From: Candidatus Bathyarchaeota archaeon
Lineage (GTDB): Archaea > Thermoproteota > Bathyarchaeia > TCS64
Assembly: GCA_030739585.1 (NCBI GenBank)
Contig: JASLYX010000001.1
Coordinates: forward strand, 186,001 to 250,000
DNA length: 64,000 bases
Reading direction: 5' to 3'
The position numbers were made by a program, and so were the translations under genes. The notes below the pieces were generated by a model. It was not told the DNA's origin. It did no database searches and saw only the letters and a program-made list of their open reading frames with translations. This document shows positions 51,230 through 61,261 of the stretch, piece by piece. Positions within the stretch are counted from its first letter, which is position 1. Every line of letters begins with the position of its first letter.

Positions 51230-52468
51230 TCATTCTGCAAAGTGTTCCCGCTCGGAGTTGAGTGTGTCCGGGATAGAGTTTAGGAGGGGCATCCTGACAA
51301 GAACATCCACGATAAGGGGGATGATGAAGACAAGGGCTGGATTAAAGTTCTCATAGATGTAGCCCCCAATGAGGATCGAGGGGATCCTTAGGAGGTTCTG
51401 GAAGAGGCTGACGAACCCCGTCCACCGTCCCCTGTACTCAGCAGGCACCATCTCCATGTTCATCATGTTGAAGGCGTTGGAGCTCATCATGATTCCCCTG
51501 CAACCCCAGGCCAAAAGGAGCATCCACGAGGTATCTATTGGGGAGAAAATTAGGAGAAGAGTGCTGAGGTAGTAGAAGGGACGGGTGATGAAGATTATGA
51601 ACTTCCTTCCTCTGGTATCGGCCAGGTTTCCGATAGGAATGGCGAGGAGCATCGAGACGATGATGAATGAGGTCCCCATATAACCAATGGTGAGGGAGTT
51701 GGCCCCCTTGATCTCTGCAACGTAAACAAAGATGAAGGGCCTGCTCATCCCCATGGTGATGGAGCCCAGAGCCTGGACTAGGGCGAAACGTCCTAGGTTC
51801 TCCCCTGCTTCCAACATCTCTCTGAATTGACCTATCATTTTGTTTGTTTGGGCCTTCCCCATAGGCCTAGTGTCTTTTAGATTGCGGGCTACGTAGAAAG
51901 ATATGACCGCGAAGCCGACGAGCTGGATGAAATAGAGAGGACGGATTCCATCAATGGATATACCCCCGGATAGGTAGACGAGGGCCCCCCCAATGGTAGG
52001 GGCAAAGATGGCAAGGACCTGTCTTAACATAGTTCTGATAGCGAATCCCGTGGCCCTGTTGTGGTCGGTGAGGCTATTAGCGATAATTATATTCTGTATT
52101 CTGAAGACTAGGGTCATAGTGAGAGTGCCAAAGATTATTGCCGTAAAGATCCACTGCCAATTTTTAGCGAAGGCGTAGCATATGATTGAGATGAGTTGAA
52201 GGGACATCCCGAGGATCATGATTCTCTTGAGGCTGTAGACATCGGATAGCCACCCGGCCGGGATTGACACTATGGCGCTGGCTCCGGCCCCCACCGCCCT
52301 GACGACGCTGAGCTGGATGGGCGTAGCGCCGAGCTCTACAATATAGATGTTGGTAAAGTTTTCTACCATCTGCCGAAGAAAGGTGGCTACTACGCTCCGA
52401 GTGAGGAGGATTTTGTAGTTGCTGGTCTGAGATTGCATAAAGTCACGGAGTCGTTTCAGGAACGCCAA
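51230..52468 (-). CDS. Major facilitator superfamily transporter
   Basis: 412 residues with about twelve hydrophobic segments. The loop after helix 2 (GWLSDVYSLKRIMILG) and the corresponding second-half loop (GNLADTRGRKFIIFITRP) are the MFS signature motifs. It has no other identifying features, so the substrate is unknown. Start ATG at 52468. It is on its own, away from regulators. Confidence 0.9.
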   Translation of the reverse strand: MAFLKRLRDFMQSQTSNYKILLTRSVVATFLRQMVENFTNIYIVELGATPIQLSVVRAVGAGASAIVSIPAGWLSDVYSLKRIMILGMSLQLISIICYAFAKNWQWIFTAIIFGTLTMTLVFRIQNIIIANSLTDHNRATGFAIRTMLRQVLAIFAPTIGGALVYLSGGISIDGIRPLYFIQLVGFAVISFYVARNLKDTRPMGKAQTNKMIGQFREMLEAGENLGRFALVQALGSITMGMSRPFIFVYVAEIKGANSLTIGYMGTSFIIVSMLLAIPIGNLADTRGRKFIIFITRPFYYLSTLLLIFSPIDTSWMLLLAWGCRGIMMSSNAFNMMNMEMVPAEYRGRWTGFVSLFQNLLRIPSILIGGYIYENFNPALVFIIPLIVDVLVRMPLLNSIPDTLNSEREHFAE

Positions 52469-52655
52469 ATAATGTTCACTCGGAAAGTATTAGGAGGCAT
52501 ACCTCCTCTCTGTATATAACTGTAAATAGCTGCCGGGAGACTTTCTGCGAACTAAAGTCCCCACTGGGTAACCCAAAGTAGATATACAGCTATGAAAGTG
52601 GCTATATGCAAGGATACACCAGCCCGCTGAGTATCAGGAGAATTTCGGTTATAAA

Positions 52656-52913
52656 ATGACTTTCATTCAGGCCCCGAAAGAGAACTACTGCCCAGGGATA
52701 GAGGATTTTGTAAGGCCAAGCGTTGCATATGAAGTCTGTGTCTCCTGTGGCGGCCGCGTCGAGATCTGGAGCGACGAGGAAACAGGAGAGTGCCTAGATT
52801 GCGGTGCAGAGGGAGGGAAGAAAGAGAAGACGCCTTCCTGCCTCGAGTACTGCGAATATGCAGACAAGTGTAATGGCATAATCATGATGAAGCGTGCTCA
52901 GATACCAAAATAG
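52656..52913 (+). CDS. Small zinc-ribbon protein
   Basis: 85 residues. The core is CVSCGGRVEIWSDEETGECLDCG, a zinc ribbon, followed by the second motif SCLEYCEYADKCNG. This pair of motifs is shared by a group of small archaeal proteins near 85 residues of unknown role. ATG start at 52656. It lies upstream of the second DUF362 gene on the same strand. Confidence 0.75.
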   Translation: MTFIQAPKENYCPGIEDFVRPSVAYEVCVSCGGRVEIWSDEETGECLDCGAEGGKKEKTPSCLEYCEYADKCNGIIMMKRAQIPK

Positions 52914-53134
52914 CTTCCTCACACGAAGAATTAAAGCTGAATCCCATGGAAAATGGTTTCTCTATGCGCGCTCAACCCCCTACTATCATATAATATATCC
53001 ACGTTGAATGCTGTACTTGTAAGGCACATTTAACTCTAGAGGAGAATGCTGAGGCAATTAGAGGCTCTCAGACCCTAAGCCTTTTCTCTCAACTAGGATC
53101 TCGTTGATTTACACCCTCACTGACGAAAAGCGCT

Positions 53135-53142
53135 ACGCGCGT
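53135..53142. repeat. CG-alternating palindrome ACGCGCGT
   Basis: A perfect 8-nt palindrome just upstream of the favoured start of DUF362 copy 2. Confidence 0.3.
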
Positions 53143-53178
53143 GTGATTAAGGATAATACCCGCGGTTCCTATTTTTCC

Positions 53179-54048
53179 ATGGGTTATGTGATGGATACAG
53201 TCGCTCTGGTAGGGTGCAAGGATAATTTCAAGGAGGCTCTAGAGAAGGCCATCAACCTCATAGGGGGCCTTGGGGATCTATGTTTCCCTTTAATCCTGAA
53301 GCCAAACATGTGCTCTGGGAAGGATGTTACGGGACATGCCAATGTAGAGGTGGGAGTCATAGGGGCCCTGGTGGACCGAATCCTCGAGGATAACCCAGAG
53401 GCATCACTTAGAATAGTTGAGTCTAACAGCGTTGGAAAGTTCGCGAATAAGGCCTTTACACGGTTCGGCTACAGGACCTACGTAGATGAGCTGAGTGACC
53501 GGGGGATTGACATCTCACTCCACAACCTGAGCAAAGAACCGTTGGTACCGACCGATTACGATGGCTACTATTTAAAGAGACCTGAAATGCCTAGCCTCCT
53601 AATGGATGCAGGGGGGCTCATCTCTGTAGCGTTGGCCAAGACCCATGGCCTCACCTTTGTGACGGGGGCGCTTAAGAATCTCTTCGGACTGCTCCCGAGT
53701 AAAGGGAAGGGGATCTATCATCCTGAGATCCACAAGGTGATATTAGATCTAAATCTGATATTTAGGAGTAGGTTGTCCCTCATTGATGGGAGGGTGGGAC
53801 TAGAAGGTGTGGTGAAAGGAACCCCCCGGGAGCTGGGGTGCATTATTCTAGGAAGAAACCCTGCCTCGGTGGATGCTACGATGGCCCGGGTGATGGGTTT
53901 TGATCCCAGGAGAATCCGACACATAGTGGAGGCGGTTGGGCATGGGCTAGGGAGTCTGGACCCTGTGGTGGTAGGAAGCGACGTTGGGTCCCACGTGGTG
54001 GAGTTCAGGGAGGCTAAAGGATTGAAGGCCAACGCAGTGCTCGGGTGA
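53179..54048 (+). CDS. DUF362 protein, copy 2
   Basis: About 290 residues of the same family as the protein at 47506. ILKPNMCSGKDVTG, the SVALAKTHGLTFVTGALKN block and LGRNPASVDATMARVM are the parallel markers. The ATG at 53179 gives an N-terminus close to copy 1. The frame is open from 53104, but that part has no counterpart. It carries only one or two cysteines in the usual cluster regions, so it probably does not hold an iron-sulfur centre. Confidence 0.82.
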   Translation: MGYVMDTVALVGCKDNFKEALEKAINLIGGLGDLCFPLILKPNMCSGKDVTGHANVEVGVIGALVDRILEDNPEASLRIVESNSVGKFANKAFTRFGYRTYVDELSDRGIDISLHNLSKEPLVPTDYDGYYLKRPEMPSLLMDAGGLISVALAKTHGLTFVTGALKNLFGLLPSKGKGIYHPEIHKVILDLNLIFRSRLSLIDGRVGLEGVVKGTPRELGCIILGRNPASVDATMARVMGFDPRRIRHIVEAVGHGLGSLDPVVVGSDVGSHVVEFREAKGLKANAVLG

Positions 54049-54180
54049 TGCTTTGCCTGCTACTAATTTACTTTTCCTCATCCGTGCTCATTAGTTGAGG
54101 AGGTTTGTGTCTTTGGCTTTCTTGTTTTATGATAACACTGGTGCACTTCTAATTTGTAAGTTCAGAATAATATAGGTATA

Positions 54181-55299
54181 TCAGGGGAGTCTAACAATCC
54201 TCACGATTAGGTCATCTTCATCTCCAGGGACTCCTCTCCCGTCCCTGTTGCTGGTACAAAAGTAAATGTAGCCGTTGGGGTCTTGGGTGATGTCTCTGAT
54301 CCTGCCCAGGGCTCCCTCGTAGAGGGCTGCGGTAGACTCGACACTGGTATAGTCGAGGGTTAGGGTGACCACCCTGATACTATTTCCCCTGAGGGTAGCT
54401 ATGAGAAGCTTGTTCTGCAACTGGGGGTATCGACTGCCATGGTAGAAGGTGGCCCCAGAGGGGGCCCACGTGACCTTACCCGTGTGATAGAAGGGATCTA
54501 TGTATCGGGGGTCGCCTCCGTCTCCCACGACATAAGGCCAACCGTAGTTGTTCCCGGGCTCTATGAGGTTTATCTCGTCGTGGGCGAAGCGGAGCCCTTC
54601 ACCACTGGGACCGTGCTCTGTGGAGTAGAGGCTACCTGTCTCGGGATGCCATGTTAGGCCCTGAGGATTCCGGTTACCGTAGCTATAGACTAGGGAGCCA
54701 GGGAAAGGGTTGTCTCGGGGGACGGTGCCATCGGAGTTCATCCGCAGGATCTTACCTCCAAGGCTATCTAATTCCTGGGCCAGGGCGCCACTGAAAGTTT
54801 CCCCTGTGGTGGCATAGAGTTTGCCGTCTGGTCCGAATTTGATCCTTCCGCCGTTGTGGAAATCCCCCGCAGGAATGTGGTCTAGGATGATGGTCGGGTC
54901 AGTAAGGGCATTCCCTGAATCCGTATATCGGGATATACGGTTCCATCTTTTGCTCTCTTTGTCCCTATATGTGTAGTAGACATAGACATGCCGGTTCTCA
55001 GGGAAGTTGGTGTCTAACTCTATGCCAAGGAGACCCCCCTCGCGGCCGGCGCTAGCTGCTACATCAAGGGTTAGGAGTGTATGGATTTCGCCGTCCTGAA
55101 TGACATTGACCCTGCCGGGGCGCTCCGTAAAATAGAGTGTGCCATCGGAGCTGAAGGTGAGGCTCCAGGGTGTCTCGAGTCCGCTAGCAATGATATCTAG
55201 GCCGTCCGAGGTGTCCCTAGGGTTGATGATTTGTGTTCTCGTGAGGACGAGCCCCAGCGCGATGATAGCGGCTGCCCCGATGATTATTCTGCGCTTCAT
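54181..55299 (-). CDS. Secreted PQQ-dependent sugar dehydrogenase-type protein (aldose dehydrogenase family)
   Basis: 372 residues with a basic and hydrophobic N-terminal segment (IIIGAAAIIALGLVL), so it is exported or membrane anchored. The domain is a six-bladed propeller: LETPWSLTFSSDGTLYFTER, GREGGLLGIELDTNFP, GDFHNGGRIKFGPDGKLY, YSYGNRNPQGLTWHP and YSTEHGPSGEG are the family blocks. It could use PQQ or a related cofactor, which most archaea do not make, so it may have lost the cofactor. It is single. Confidence 0.88.
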   Translation of the reverse strand: MKRRIIIGAAAIIALGLVLTRTQIINPRDTSDGLDIIASGLETPWSLTFSSDGTLYFTERPGRVNVIQDGEIHTLLTLDVAASAGREGGLLGIELDTNFPENRHVYVYYTYRDKESKRWNRISRYTDSGNALTDPTIILDHIPAGDFHNGGRIKFGPDGKLYATTGETFSGALAQELDSLGGKILRMNSDGTVPRDNPFPGSLVYSYGNRNPQGLTWHPETGSLYSTEHGPSGEGLRFAHDEINLIEPGNNYGWPYVVGDGGDPRYIDPFYHTGKVTWAPSGATFYHGSRYPQLQNKLLIATLRGNSIRVVTLTLDYTSVESTAALYEGALGRIRDITQDPNGYIYFCTSNRDGRGVPGDEDDLIVRIVRLP

Positions 55300-55865
55300 G
55301 CTTCCTCCTCTGGAACGGCATTTCCCTGATCCTGTGCTCCCTAGTATTGTTTTTCTGAGAGGGGATTTAAAGGTTCATAAAGTAGACCTTTGCACCAGTT
55401 TTCAACCCCGGTCTGGTAGATACCGAGAGGAGATGGGTCGATACTTGTTGATTCAAGGCTCTCATTAGCTGGAACGCCTCGTCAATTGCTATCACCATAG
55501 CTCTCCCTCAGCTATTTGCTGCTTCATCCCCGGTGGCGTTCTCCACATAGTTTCAGCTAAAGTCAAAGTTGACCGACAAGTAATCACAGTTTCTCGCCCC
55601 ATGGATTTTGTATATCGAAACGTGTATGTGTGGGCTTGAAGCTAAGTTGTCATAACATTGATAGAAATCACTGATACGAGTGAATTATAACTATACGAGC
55701 GCGCCGACCCACCCTGATTCCAGTCAGAAACACAAGTTGTTCCATAACCACGAAATATCAGAAAAAACGGTGCAACTCCGGAAACCATCTCATGAATCAA
55801 GCGCCGACCCGCTTCACACTCAGACTTAATAAGCCGTACAACCCCAAACCAATACCGAAAACATC
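55300..55865. other. Long spacer before glyS
   Basis: No intact gene. A leftward frame of 43 codons near 55375-55510 (AIDEAFQLMRALNQQVS) has protein-like composition but no recognised family. GCGCCGACCC occurs at about 55701-55710 and again at about 55801-55810, a short direct repeat. Confidence 0.35.
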
Positions 55866-57383
55866 ATGCCCCAGACCATTCACGACACTATTACTGCCAT
55901 TGCCAAACGCCGCGGCCTCTATTGGCCCAGCTTTGAGATCTACGGGGGAAAAGCCGGCTTCATCACCTATGGCGACCCCGGCACTAAGCTCAAACGGAAT
56001 ATCGAGGACTGTTGGCGCACCTACTTTACTAGTCGCCAGGATATCCTCGAGATCGAGGCCCCTCTTATCAACCCGTCCAGCGTATTCGAGGCCTCGGGAC
56101 ATATCGAGAACTTTAAGGAGCACAGCACCACATGCACTAAGTGCAGTCGCAGCTACAGGGCAGACCATCTTATCGAGGAGAAAACAGACCTAGAGAACGT
56201 CGAGGCCCAGGGTGGACCGGCTATCAACCATCTCCTCAGGGAGCACAAGATCAAGTGCCCCCGGTGCGGGGGGCAGCTCGCCGACCCCACTCGCATTCTC
56301 ACTATGTTTGAGACACGGATAGGCTCTGTTAATGGAGAGACAGGCTACGCCCGCCCCGAGACTGCCCAGGGCATGTTTACCAACTTTAAGCGCGCATACC
56401 TTCACGCCCGGAAAAAGACCCCTTTTGGTATTGCCCAGAAAGGTAAAGTCCTCCGTAATGAGATCAGTCCTCGTCGAGGTATGACCCGCATCCGGGAGTT
56501 CACTATAATTGAGCTCGAACTATTCTTCGATCCAGAAAAGCCTGACTGCCCATTCATTAACGAGGTCGCAGACACCCCCATCAAGATCATCACAGAGAAG
56601 ATGCTCGAGGACAACAACACAATGCCCTTCAACACCACAATTGCCAAGGCCCTCGAAGACGGTCAGATCCTTACACCCTGGCAAGCCTATTACATGGGCG
56701 TTAGCCAACGATTCATTACCAGCCTAGGGGTTCCACCTGGGAAACAGCGTTTCAGGGCCCACCTCCCAGAAGAGCGGGCCCACTATAGCGCCCAGACCTA
56801 TGACCATGAGGCCCAGTTGGAGTGGGGATGGCTTGAGGTCGCCGGCCATGCCTACCGTACGGACTACGACCTTAAGGCCCACGCCGGGGTTCAGGAACCC
56901 ACTATTCTCCGATTAGACGGCACCCGTTACGTTCCACACGTTGTGGAGCCAAGCTTCGGCCTCGACCGACTATTTTATACAACCCTCGAGCATGCTTACG
57001 AGCGCAGAGGCAAACGCAACATATTTCGGATACCTCGTAACATTGCCCCTACCAAAATCCAGGTCAACCCCCTCGTAACCCGGGATGGGCTGCCTAAACA
57101 GGCCCGCGTTCTCCACCAGACCCTCCGAGACCGCGGATACGCTGCGACCTACGACGAATCCGGAAGCATTGGCCGACGCTACGCCCGGGCAGACGAGATC
57201 GGCACACCCCTCAGCATTACTATCGATTATGACACCGAGGCACGCCAGTCCATCACCATCCGCGACCGGGACACCTGGGTTCAGGTACGCACCCCTATCG
57301 AGGCACTATTGAACAGGCTTAGAGACTATTTCGACGGCCGCCTCGAGATCCACGACCTTGGCGAGAAGATAGAAAAAGACTAA
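55866..57383 (+). CDS. glyS: Glycyl-tRNA synthetase
   Basis: Class II dimeric GlyRS of the archaeal/eukaryotic type, 505 residues. Motif 1 lies before PLINPSSVFEASGHIENF, a zinc site is formed by CTKCS and CPRCGG, motif 2 is GKVLRNEISPRRGMTRIREF, and motif 3 is VEPSFGLDRLFY. The anticodon-binding domain ends the protein. It is somewhat shorter than the 560-580 residues of most archaeal forms because of a compact insertion. Arginine codons are mostly CGC and CGG; AGG and AGA, common in the neighbours, are rare here. Confidence 0.94.
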   Translation: MPQTIHDTITAIAKRRGLYWPSFEIYGGKAGFITYGDPGTKLKRNIEDCWRTYFTSRQDILEIEAPLINPSSVFEASGHIENFKEHSTTCTKCSRSYRADHLIEEKTDLENVEAQGGPAINHLLREHKIKCPRCGGQLADPTRILTMFETRIGSVNGETGYARPETAQGMFTNFKRAYLHARKKTPFGIAQKGKVLRNEISPRRGMTRIREFTIIELELFFDPEKPDCPFINEVADTPIKIITEKMLEDNNTMPFNTTIAKALEDGQILTPWQAYYMGVSQRFITSLGVPPGKQRFRAHLPEERAHYSAQTYDHEAQLEWGWLEVAGHAYRTDYDLKAHAGVQEPTILRLDGTRYVPHVVEPSFGLDRLFYTTLEHAYERRGKRNIFRIPRNIAPTKIQVNPLVTRDGLPKQARVLHQTLRDRGYAATYDESGSIGRRYARADEIGTPLSITIDYDTEARQSITIRDRDTWVQVRTPIEALLNRLRDYFDGRLEIHDLGEKIEKD

Positions 57384-57428
57384 CCCTCCCCCGCTGGTAT
57401 TACAATAGGCGAAGGATCCCTGTCATCA

Positions 57429-58259
57429 TCACGAACGCCTCCCCACGGAATCTAGGATTAGGATGCCCCCAACCTCCCCAAGGCGCCGGTCGAATTCCGC
57501 TAGGACATTCTCTAAGGTCACCTCGCACTCATCTTGGTTTTCCCCTTTCACTACAACGTCCACAGTGATCTCCTTCACCCGTGCGCGCTCTTCTGGGCCC
57601 TCCGGAGACGTTCCCGCATTCTTAATGTAGACATCAGGGTAATCCGCCTGCATCCCTCGATAAACTGGAAAAAAGTCCTTAAAAACTACCCGGGCTACGA
57701 CCGTGTTTGCCACGAACCGTAACGCGGTCCCCCCCTCAATGAGGGGAGCCGCGTACGCGTCGAACATTGCCTTCATCTCCCCCGGGACCCCCGGGAAAGC
57801 CATGACTGTGGTATCTCCCTCTACTATCTCTATCCCTGTTGCCATCCCCACCACGTTCTCCAGCGCCCTGGATCCATCCACTATTCTAGCCATTCTCTCT
57901 ACTCTAGTCGTGACTTGGATTCCTCTCTCCCTATACCTCCTCCGGATCCGCTCTACGGCCTGTTGGTCGAAAATCACTTTACGTCCTAGGGCGAGCCCGA
58001 TTGCCACCATCGTCAGATCGTCCTTTGATGGCCCCAGCCCCCCCGTAAATATAATGAGGTCCGGCCTCCGTTCCAGAGCCTCTAATAATACTCCAGAGAT
58101 CTCTCCTAAGTCATCCCCCACACTGGTCACCCGTCTCAGAGGAGCCCCTAGCTCCGCCGCCCTCCTCGCGATCCAGGCCGAATTCGTATCAACGATTCGC
58201 CCGAACAGGATCTCATCTCCCGTAGAGATCACCTCCACCCAGAATCCCTCTCCCCGCAT
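57429..58259 (-). CDS. CinA N-terminal-type MoCF-domain protein
   Basis: 276 residues. The molybdopterin-binding-like fold is seen in VEVISTGDEILFGRIVDTNS and FTGGLGPSKDDLT, followed by PGVPGEMKAM. This is the CinA N-terminal domain, which in some proteins acts on ADP-ribose; there is no nicotinamide-mononucleotide deamidase domain. The end is a small COG1058-type extension. Converges with glyS across 45 bp. Confidence 0.85.
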   Translation of the reverse strand: MRGEGFWVEVISTGDEILFGRIVDTNSAWIARRAAELGAPLRRVTSVGDDLGEISGVLLEALERRPDLIIFTGGLGPSKDDLTMVAIGLALGRKVIFDQQAVERIRRRYRERGIQVTTRVERMARIVDGSRALENVVGMATGIEIVEGDTTVMAFPGVPGEMKAMFDAYAAPLIEGGTALRFVANTVVARVVFKDFFPVYRGMQADYPDVYIKNAGTSPEGPEERARVKEITVDVVVKGENQDECEVTLENVLAEFDRRLGEVGGILILDSVGRRS

Positions 58260-58305
58260 GAATATCTCAACCGGGAATCATTGATATTATGCCTTTCTTC
58301 GGGGC

Positions 58306-59481
58306 TCAGCAGTGACCTAGAAGAGCCTCCGTCGCTTGGTTTGTCCTGTACACGATGAAATCATGGAACCCCAGTGCTTCCGCCTTTGTCATTCTCCCCG
58401 AGGCTATCTCAACTACCTCCTCGAAGATCCTTCTCCCCACTGAGTTTAGCGACTCCCCCCCGTCCAGAATTGTCCCCGCATTCACATCAATGTTATCTGA
58501 GAGATTCCTGTATGTCTCGGGATTTCCAGTCACCTTCAACACCGGGGAGATTGCATGGCCCGTCGTGGAGCCCCTCCCAGTTGTGAACACAACGACCTGT
58601 GCCCCCGCCGCTACCATGTGTGTTATTGAAGGCACATCCCATCCGGGACCGTCTTGGAGCCAGAGTCCAGACCGCCCTGGCGAGCCCAATCCCTCCCGGT
58701 CGTTCCTAAGCACCCCCTGAATGGGACGGGTGCCCCCCTTTCGGATAGCTCCCAGACTCTTCTCTTCGAGGGTGCTGAGCCCCCCATCCTGGTTCCCCTT
58801 AGACATGTACCTGCTATCAATGCCCATGGCCTGCAGTCGGGCCTCCTGCCTCTCTACCATATCCATGATATCCTTTGAAACTTCGCTGTTAACGGCCCGG
58901 AGGGCTAGGATGTGTTGGGCCCCTATCATTTCTTGGGTTTCTCCGAACATTACCTTCCCACCTCTATCAATAAGCTCATCCGCAGCGACACCCACGGCGG
59001 GGTTCGCGGCAAGCCCAGATGTGGCATCAGAGCCCCCGCACTCTACAGCAAGAGTTAGCTCCGACAAAGGGAAGGATTCCCTCTCAAGCTCCGCGACTTC
59101 CTTAGACATCCTACGGAGGATCCGAACACCCTTCTCCGTGGTCTTTATTGTGCCTCCCTCTTCCTGGATGATCAGGGTTTCCATGGGCTTCCCGGTTGAC
59201 TTGATGCCCTTTGCAATGTTCTCACATGTTATGGATTCACAACCTAATCCGACAAGTAGTACTCCGGCAACGTTAGGGTTCTTTCCAGTGCCTATGAGAG
59301 CGTTCTCTATCATTGAGTCGCTTCCGCATCCGTGATGCTGGGTCACAGCGATAGCCCCCTCTACCTGAGCGGCGATCTTCCGAGCCGGCTCGATACTACA
59401 ATCCATTGGAGTCAGCACCAAGAGATGGTTTCTGATCCCCACCGATCCGTCCTCTCGTCCATAGCCGTAGAACTCAGTCAT
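58306..59481 (-). CDS. UxaA-family hydrolyase, large subunit (altronate dehydratase / sulfolactate lyase type)
   Basis: 391 residues. The start (GYGREDGSVGIRNHLLVL), QHHGCGSD, VGLGCES and the ECGGSDATSGLAANPA block are the family core, with cysteines that can hold an iron-sulfur cluster. Members remove water from sugar acids (altronate, galactarate) or sulfite from 2R-sulfolactate (SuyB). The ATG overlaps the stop of the SAF gene as ATGA, so both subunits are made together. Confidence 0.9.
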   Translation of the reverse strand: MTEFYGYGREDGSVGIRNHLLVLTPMDCSIEPARKIAAQVEGAIAVTQHHGCGSDSMIENALIGTGKNPNVAGVLLVGLGCESITCENIAKGIKSTGKPMETLIIQEEGGTIKTTEKGVRILRRMSKEVAELERESFPLSELTLAVECGGSDATSGLAANPAVGVAADELIDRGGKVMFGETQEMIGAQHILALRAVNSEVSKDIMDMVERQEARLQAMGIDSRYMSKGNQDGGLSTLEEKSLGAIRKGGTRPIQGVLRNDREGLGSPGRSGLWLQDGPGWDVPSITHMVAAGAQVVVFTTGRGSTTGHAISPVLKVTGNPETYRNLSDNIDVNAGTILDGGESLNSVGRRIFEEVVEIASGRMTKAEALGFHDFIVYRTNQATEALLGHC

Positions 59482-59786
59482 GCCTTTGCCTCTTTTAGCC
59501 TTGATGTGGGAACCATGATGCTCTCCACGTTATGGGTGTGGATCCATTCACCTGTTTCAATGCTGGTTGATGCAATTCCGATGACTTCCCCGTATTTTCT
59601 GATGGCCTCCCCCCGAGAAAGATCTTTGAGTGCTATCTTGTGACCAATGGCAACATCGTCCAACGCCTCAGAACGTATTAGGATCGATCCCCCCGAGGAC
59701 AGAACCTCAATATGTTCTCCCTTTGAGACCTCAGAGGCTACTGTAGCGACATTATCTTTATTATCTATCTGGATCGCTTTCGCCAT
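59478..59786 (-). CDS. SAF-domain small subunit of the UxaA-type hydrolyase
   Basis: 102 residues from the ATG at 59786. The SAF fold is seen in VATVASEVSKGEHIEVL and IPYGHKIAL-like AIGHKIALKDLSRGE, and the family end YGEVIGIASTSIETGEWIHTHN carries the metal/substrate histidines. In separate-subunit enzymes such as SuyA/SuyB it is encoded just before the large subunit, as here. The frame is open to 60062 but that part has no counterpart. Confidence 0.9.
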   Translation of the reverse strand: MAKAIQIDNKDNVATVASEVSKGEHIEVLSSGGSILIRSEALDDVAIGHKIALKDLSRGEAIRKYGEVIGIASTSIETGEWIHTHNVESIMVPTSRLKEAKA

Positions 59787-59916
59787 CCCAATCACCCATA
59801 TGGTCTGTATGGATGTAAGTAAATATACCGAGAAACCACCGCGTACGCGAGTGGGGGTCACACACCGATCTCGAACGCCCTTCGGTTTGTCTGGTTCGTT
59901 TAAAGGCTGATGGAGG

Positions 59917-61176
59917 TTAGAGGGAATCGAGCACTTTCTCCGGGATTCCAGAGGTTCCGTCTGGGAGCACTGCGACCCTAGACCCATGGTCGTGGTATTT
60001 CTCAAGCTCCTCGATAACATCGTCCCACTCCTTGATCCACGTGGTGGTTTCAGGGTTCCCAAGCCTCATCTCCTGACTCCTGTACCGTGGACCGTGGATG
60101 ATGAGCCTAGCCCCTTTTCCAACTTCTCTTGCTTTCCCATTCCAGAGGCTGGAGCCGGTGAATTTGCCATGATGGTTGAAGAGCCAGTGGTTGATGTCTC
60201 CTTCGGGGTCCATGGCGATGAGAACCACTGTGCCGTCCTCAGTCACTGAGTTTAATGCAGGCCAGAATCCGAGGAAAGGCTCATTCTCCCTCATATAACT
60301 ATTCACCACCACGATCTCAGCCTCAGGGGATTCACATCGATGCCATTTCATGGAGCCAGCCGCGGCCCTACGCTGGGTCGCCACAAAGTCCCCAGCGTGG
60401 ACCTCGAGGGGATCCCTCTCTAAGTTTAGAACGGTGTCAACCTTAAAGTCAAGCCCTGCCATCCGCGCGGTTTCCTCGGCGTCGAGGCGCATAATGTTCC
60501 CCTCATTTTTCAAGTAGCCAGTAGTCTCGTGAGGTGTGAGATCAGGACCGAAGCCTCCGAGAGGGCCATGGTTGTGGCGGATCGTTACCATCCCGGCCAC
60601 CCCTGGGCTGATGATCTTTCCTCCTCCGCTGAGTCCCATGAGCCTGTGGAATAGGGTGGTGCCAATCCCGATCTTGAGGTCACACCTCATTACCTCGCTG
60701 TTGACATATACAGGGGTACCGTAGCTAGTCTCCCCGAGGTAGTCAAGCATCTCGTAAGGGTTATGGTTATAACACTGGTACTCGTCCACGATCTCCTCCC
60801 CGAGCTTTTTCACGAAATCTAGGCGTCCATATGTTCCGTGGGTTCCCGGGGAGATAATGAAACGGATGTTGTCCCTGGGTATCTCTGCCTCGTTGAGGAT
60901 CTCCAGAATAGGAACGGCGTACTGGTAAGACTTGGTAGGTCGTGTCATGTCGTCAATTATGATGACCACCTCTTGTGCCCCATCGGCGAGGCGCTTAAGT
61001 GTAGGCGATTCAACTGGGTTATGAATTGCAGCTCGGATCTCTTCTTGCGACATGCCAGGATGACCTTCACATGCCATTCTGCACCTTTTGATCTCCCATT
61101 TAGCCGGGAATGTCAGTGTCAGCGACTTATCCCCATGCCATTCAAGGCTCGGGAGGGTTACCTCTATTCTTTTCAT
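59917..61176 (-). CDS. LarA-family nickel-pincer racemase-like protein
   Basis: 419 residues from the ATG at 61176. The LarA marks are all present: DDMTRPT (75-81), THG with H113, FHRLMGLSGGGK with H177 and K187, and NH with H203. The 10- and 16-residue spacings H177-K187-H203 are those of lactate racemase, where Lys binds the nickel-pincer nucleotide and the His coordinate nickel or act as acid/base. It should therefore racemise or epimerise a 2-hydroxyacid. LarB, LarC and LarE, needed for the cofactor, are not in the window. First gene of a leftward unit with the SAF and UxaA subunits. Confidence 0.88.
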   Translation of the reverse strand: MKRIEVTLPSLEWHGDKSLTLTFPAKWEIKRCRMACEGHPGMSQEEIRAAIHNPVESPTLKRLADGAQEVVIIIDDMTRPTKSYQYAVPILEILNEAEIPRDNIRFIISPGTHGTYGRLDFVKKLGEEIVDEYQCYNHNPYEMLDYLGETSYGTPVYVNSEVMRCDLKIGIGTTLFHRLMGLSGGGKIISPGVAGMVTIRHNHGPLGGFGPDLTPHETTGYLKNEGNIMRLDAEETARMAGLDFKVDTVLNLERDPLEVHAGDFVATQRRAAAGSMKWHRCESPEAEIVVVNSYMRENEPFLGFWPALNSVTEDGTVVLIAMDPEGDINHWLFNHHGKFTGSSLWNGKAREVGKGARLIIHGPRYRSQEMRLGNPETTTWIKEWDDVIEELEKYHDHGSRVAVLPDGTSGIPEKVLDSL

Positions 61177-61261
61177 GGTAGAACCCCTATTATCATTCAC
61201 AGGAGTTTCACCCTACTTTAACCTTATCTGGGCCTTGGAAAACGTTATCAGCCTGAGGGGG

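Noticed and set aside
59787-60062. N-terminal extension of the SAF subunit
   Set aside because: It lies in the spacer after the LarA gene, has no counterpart in the family, and the ATG at 59786 gives the usual SAF start.
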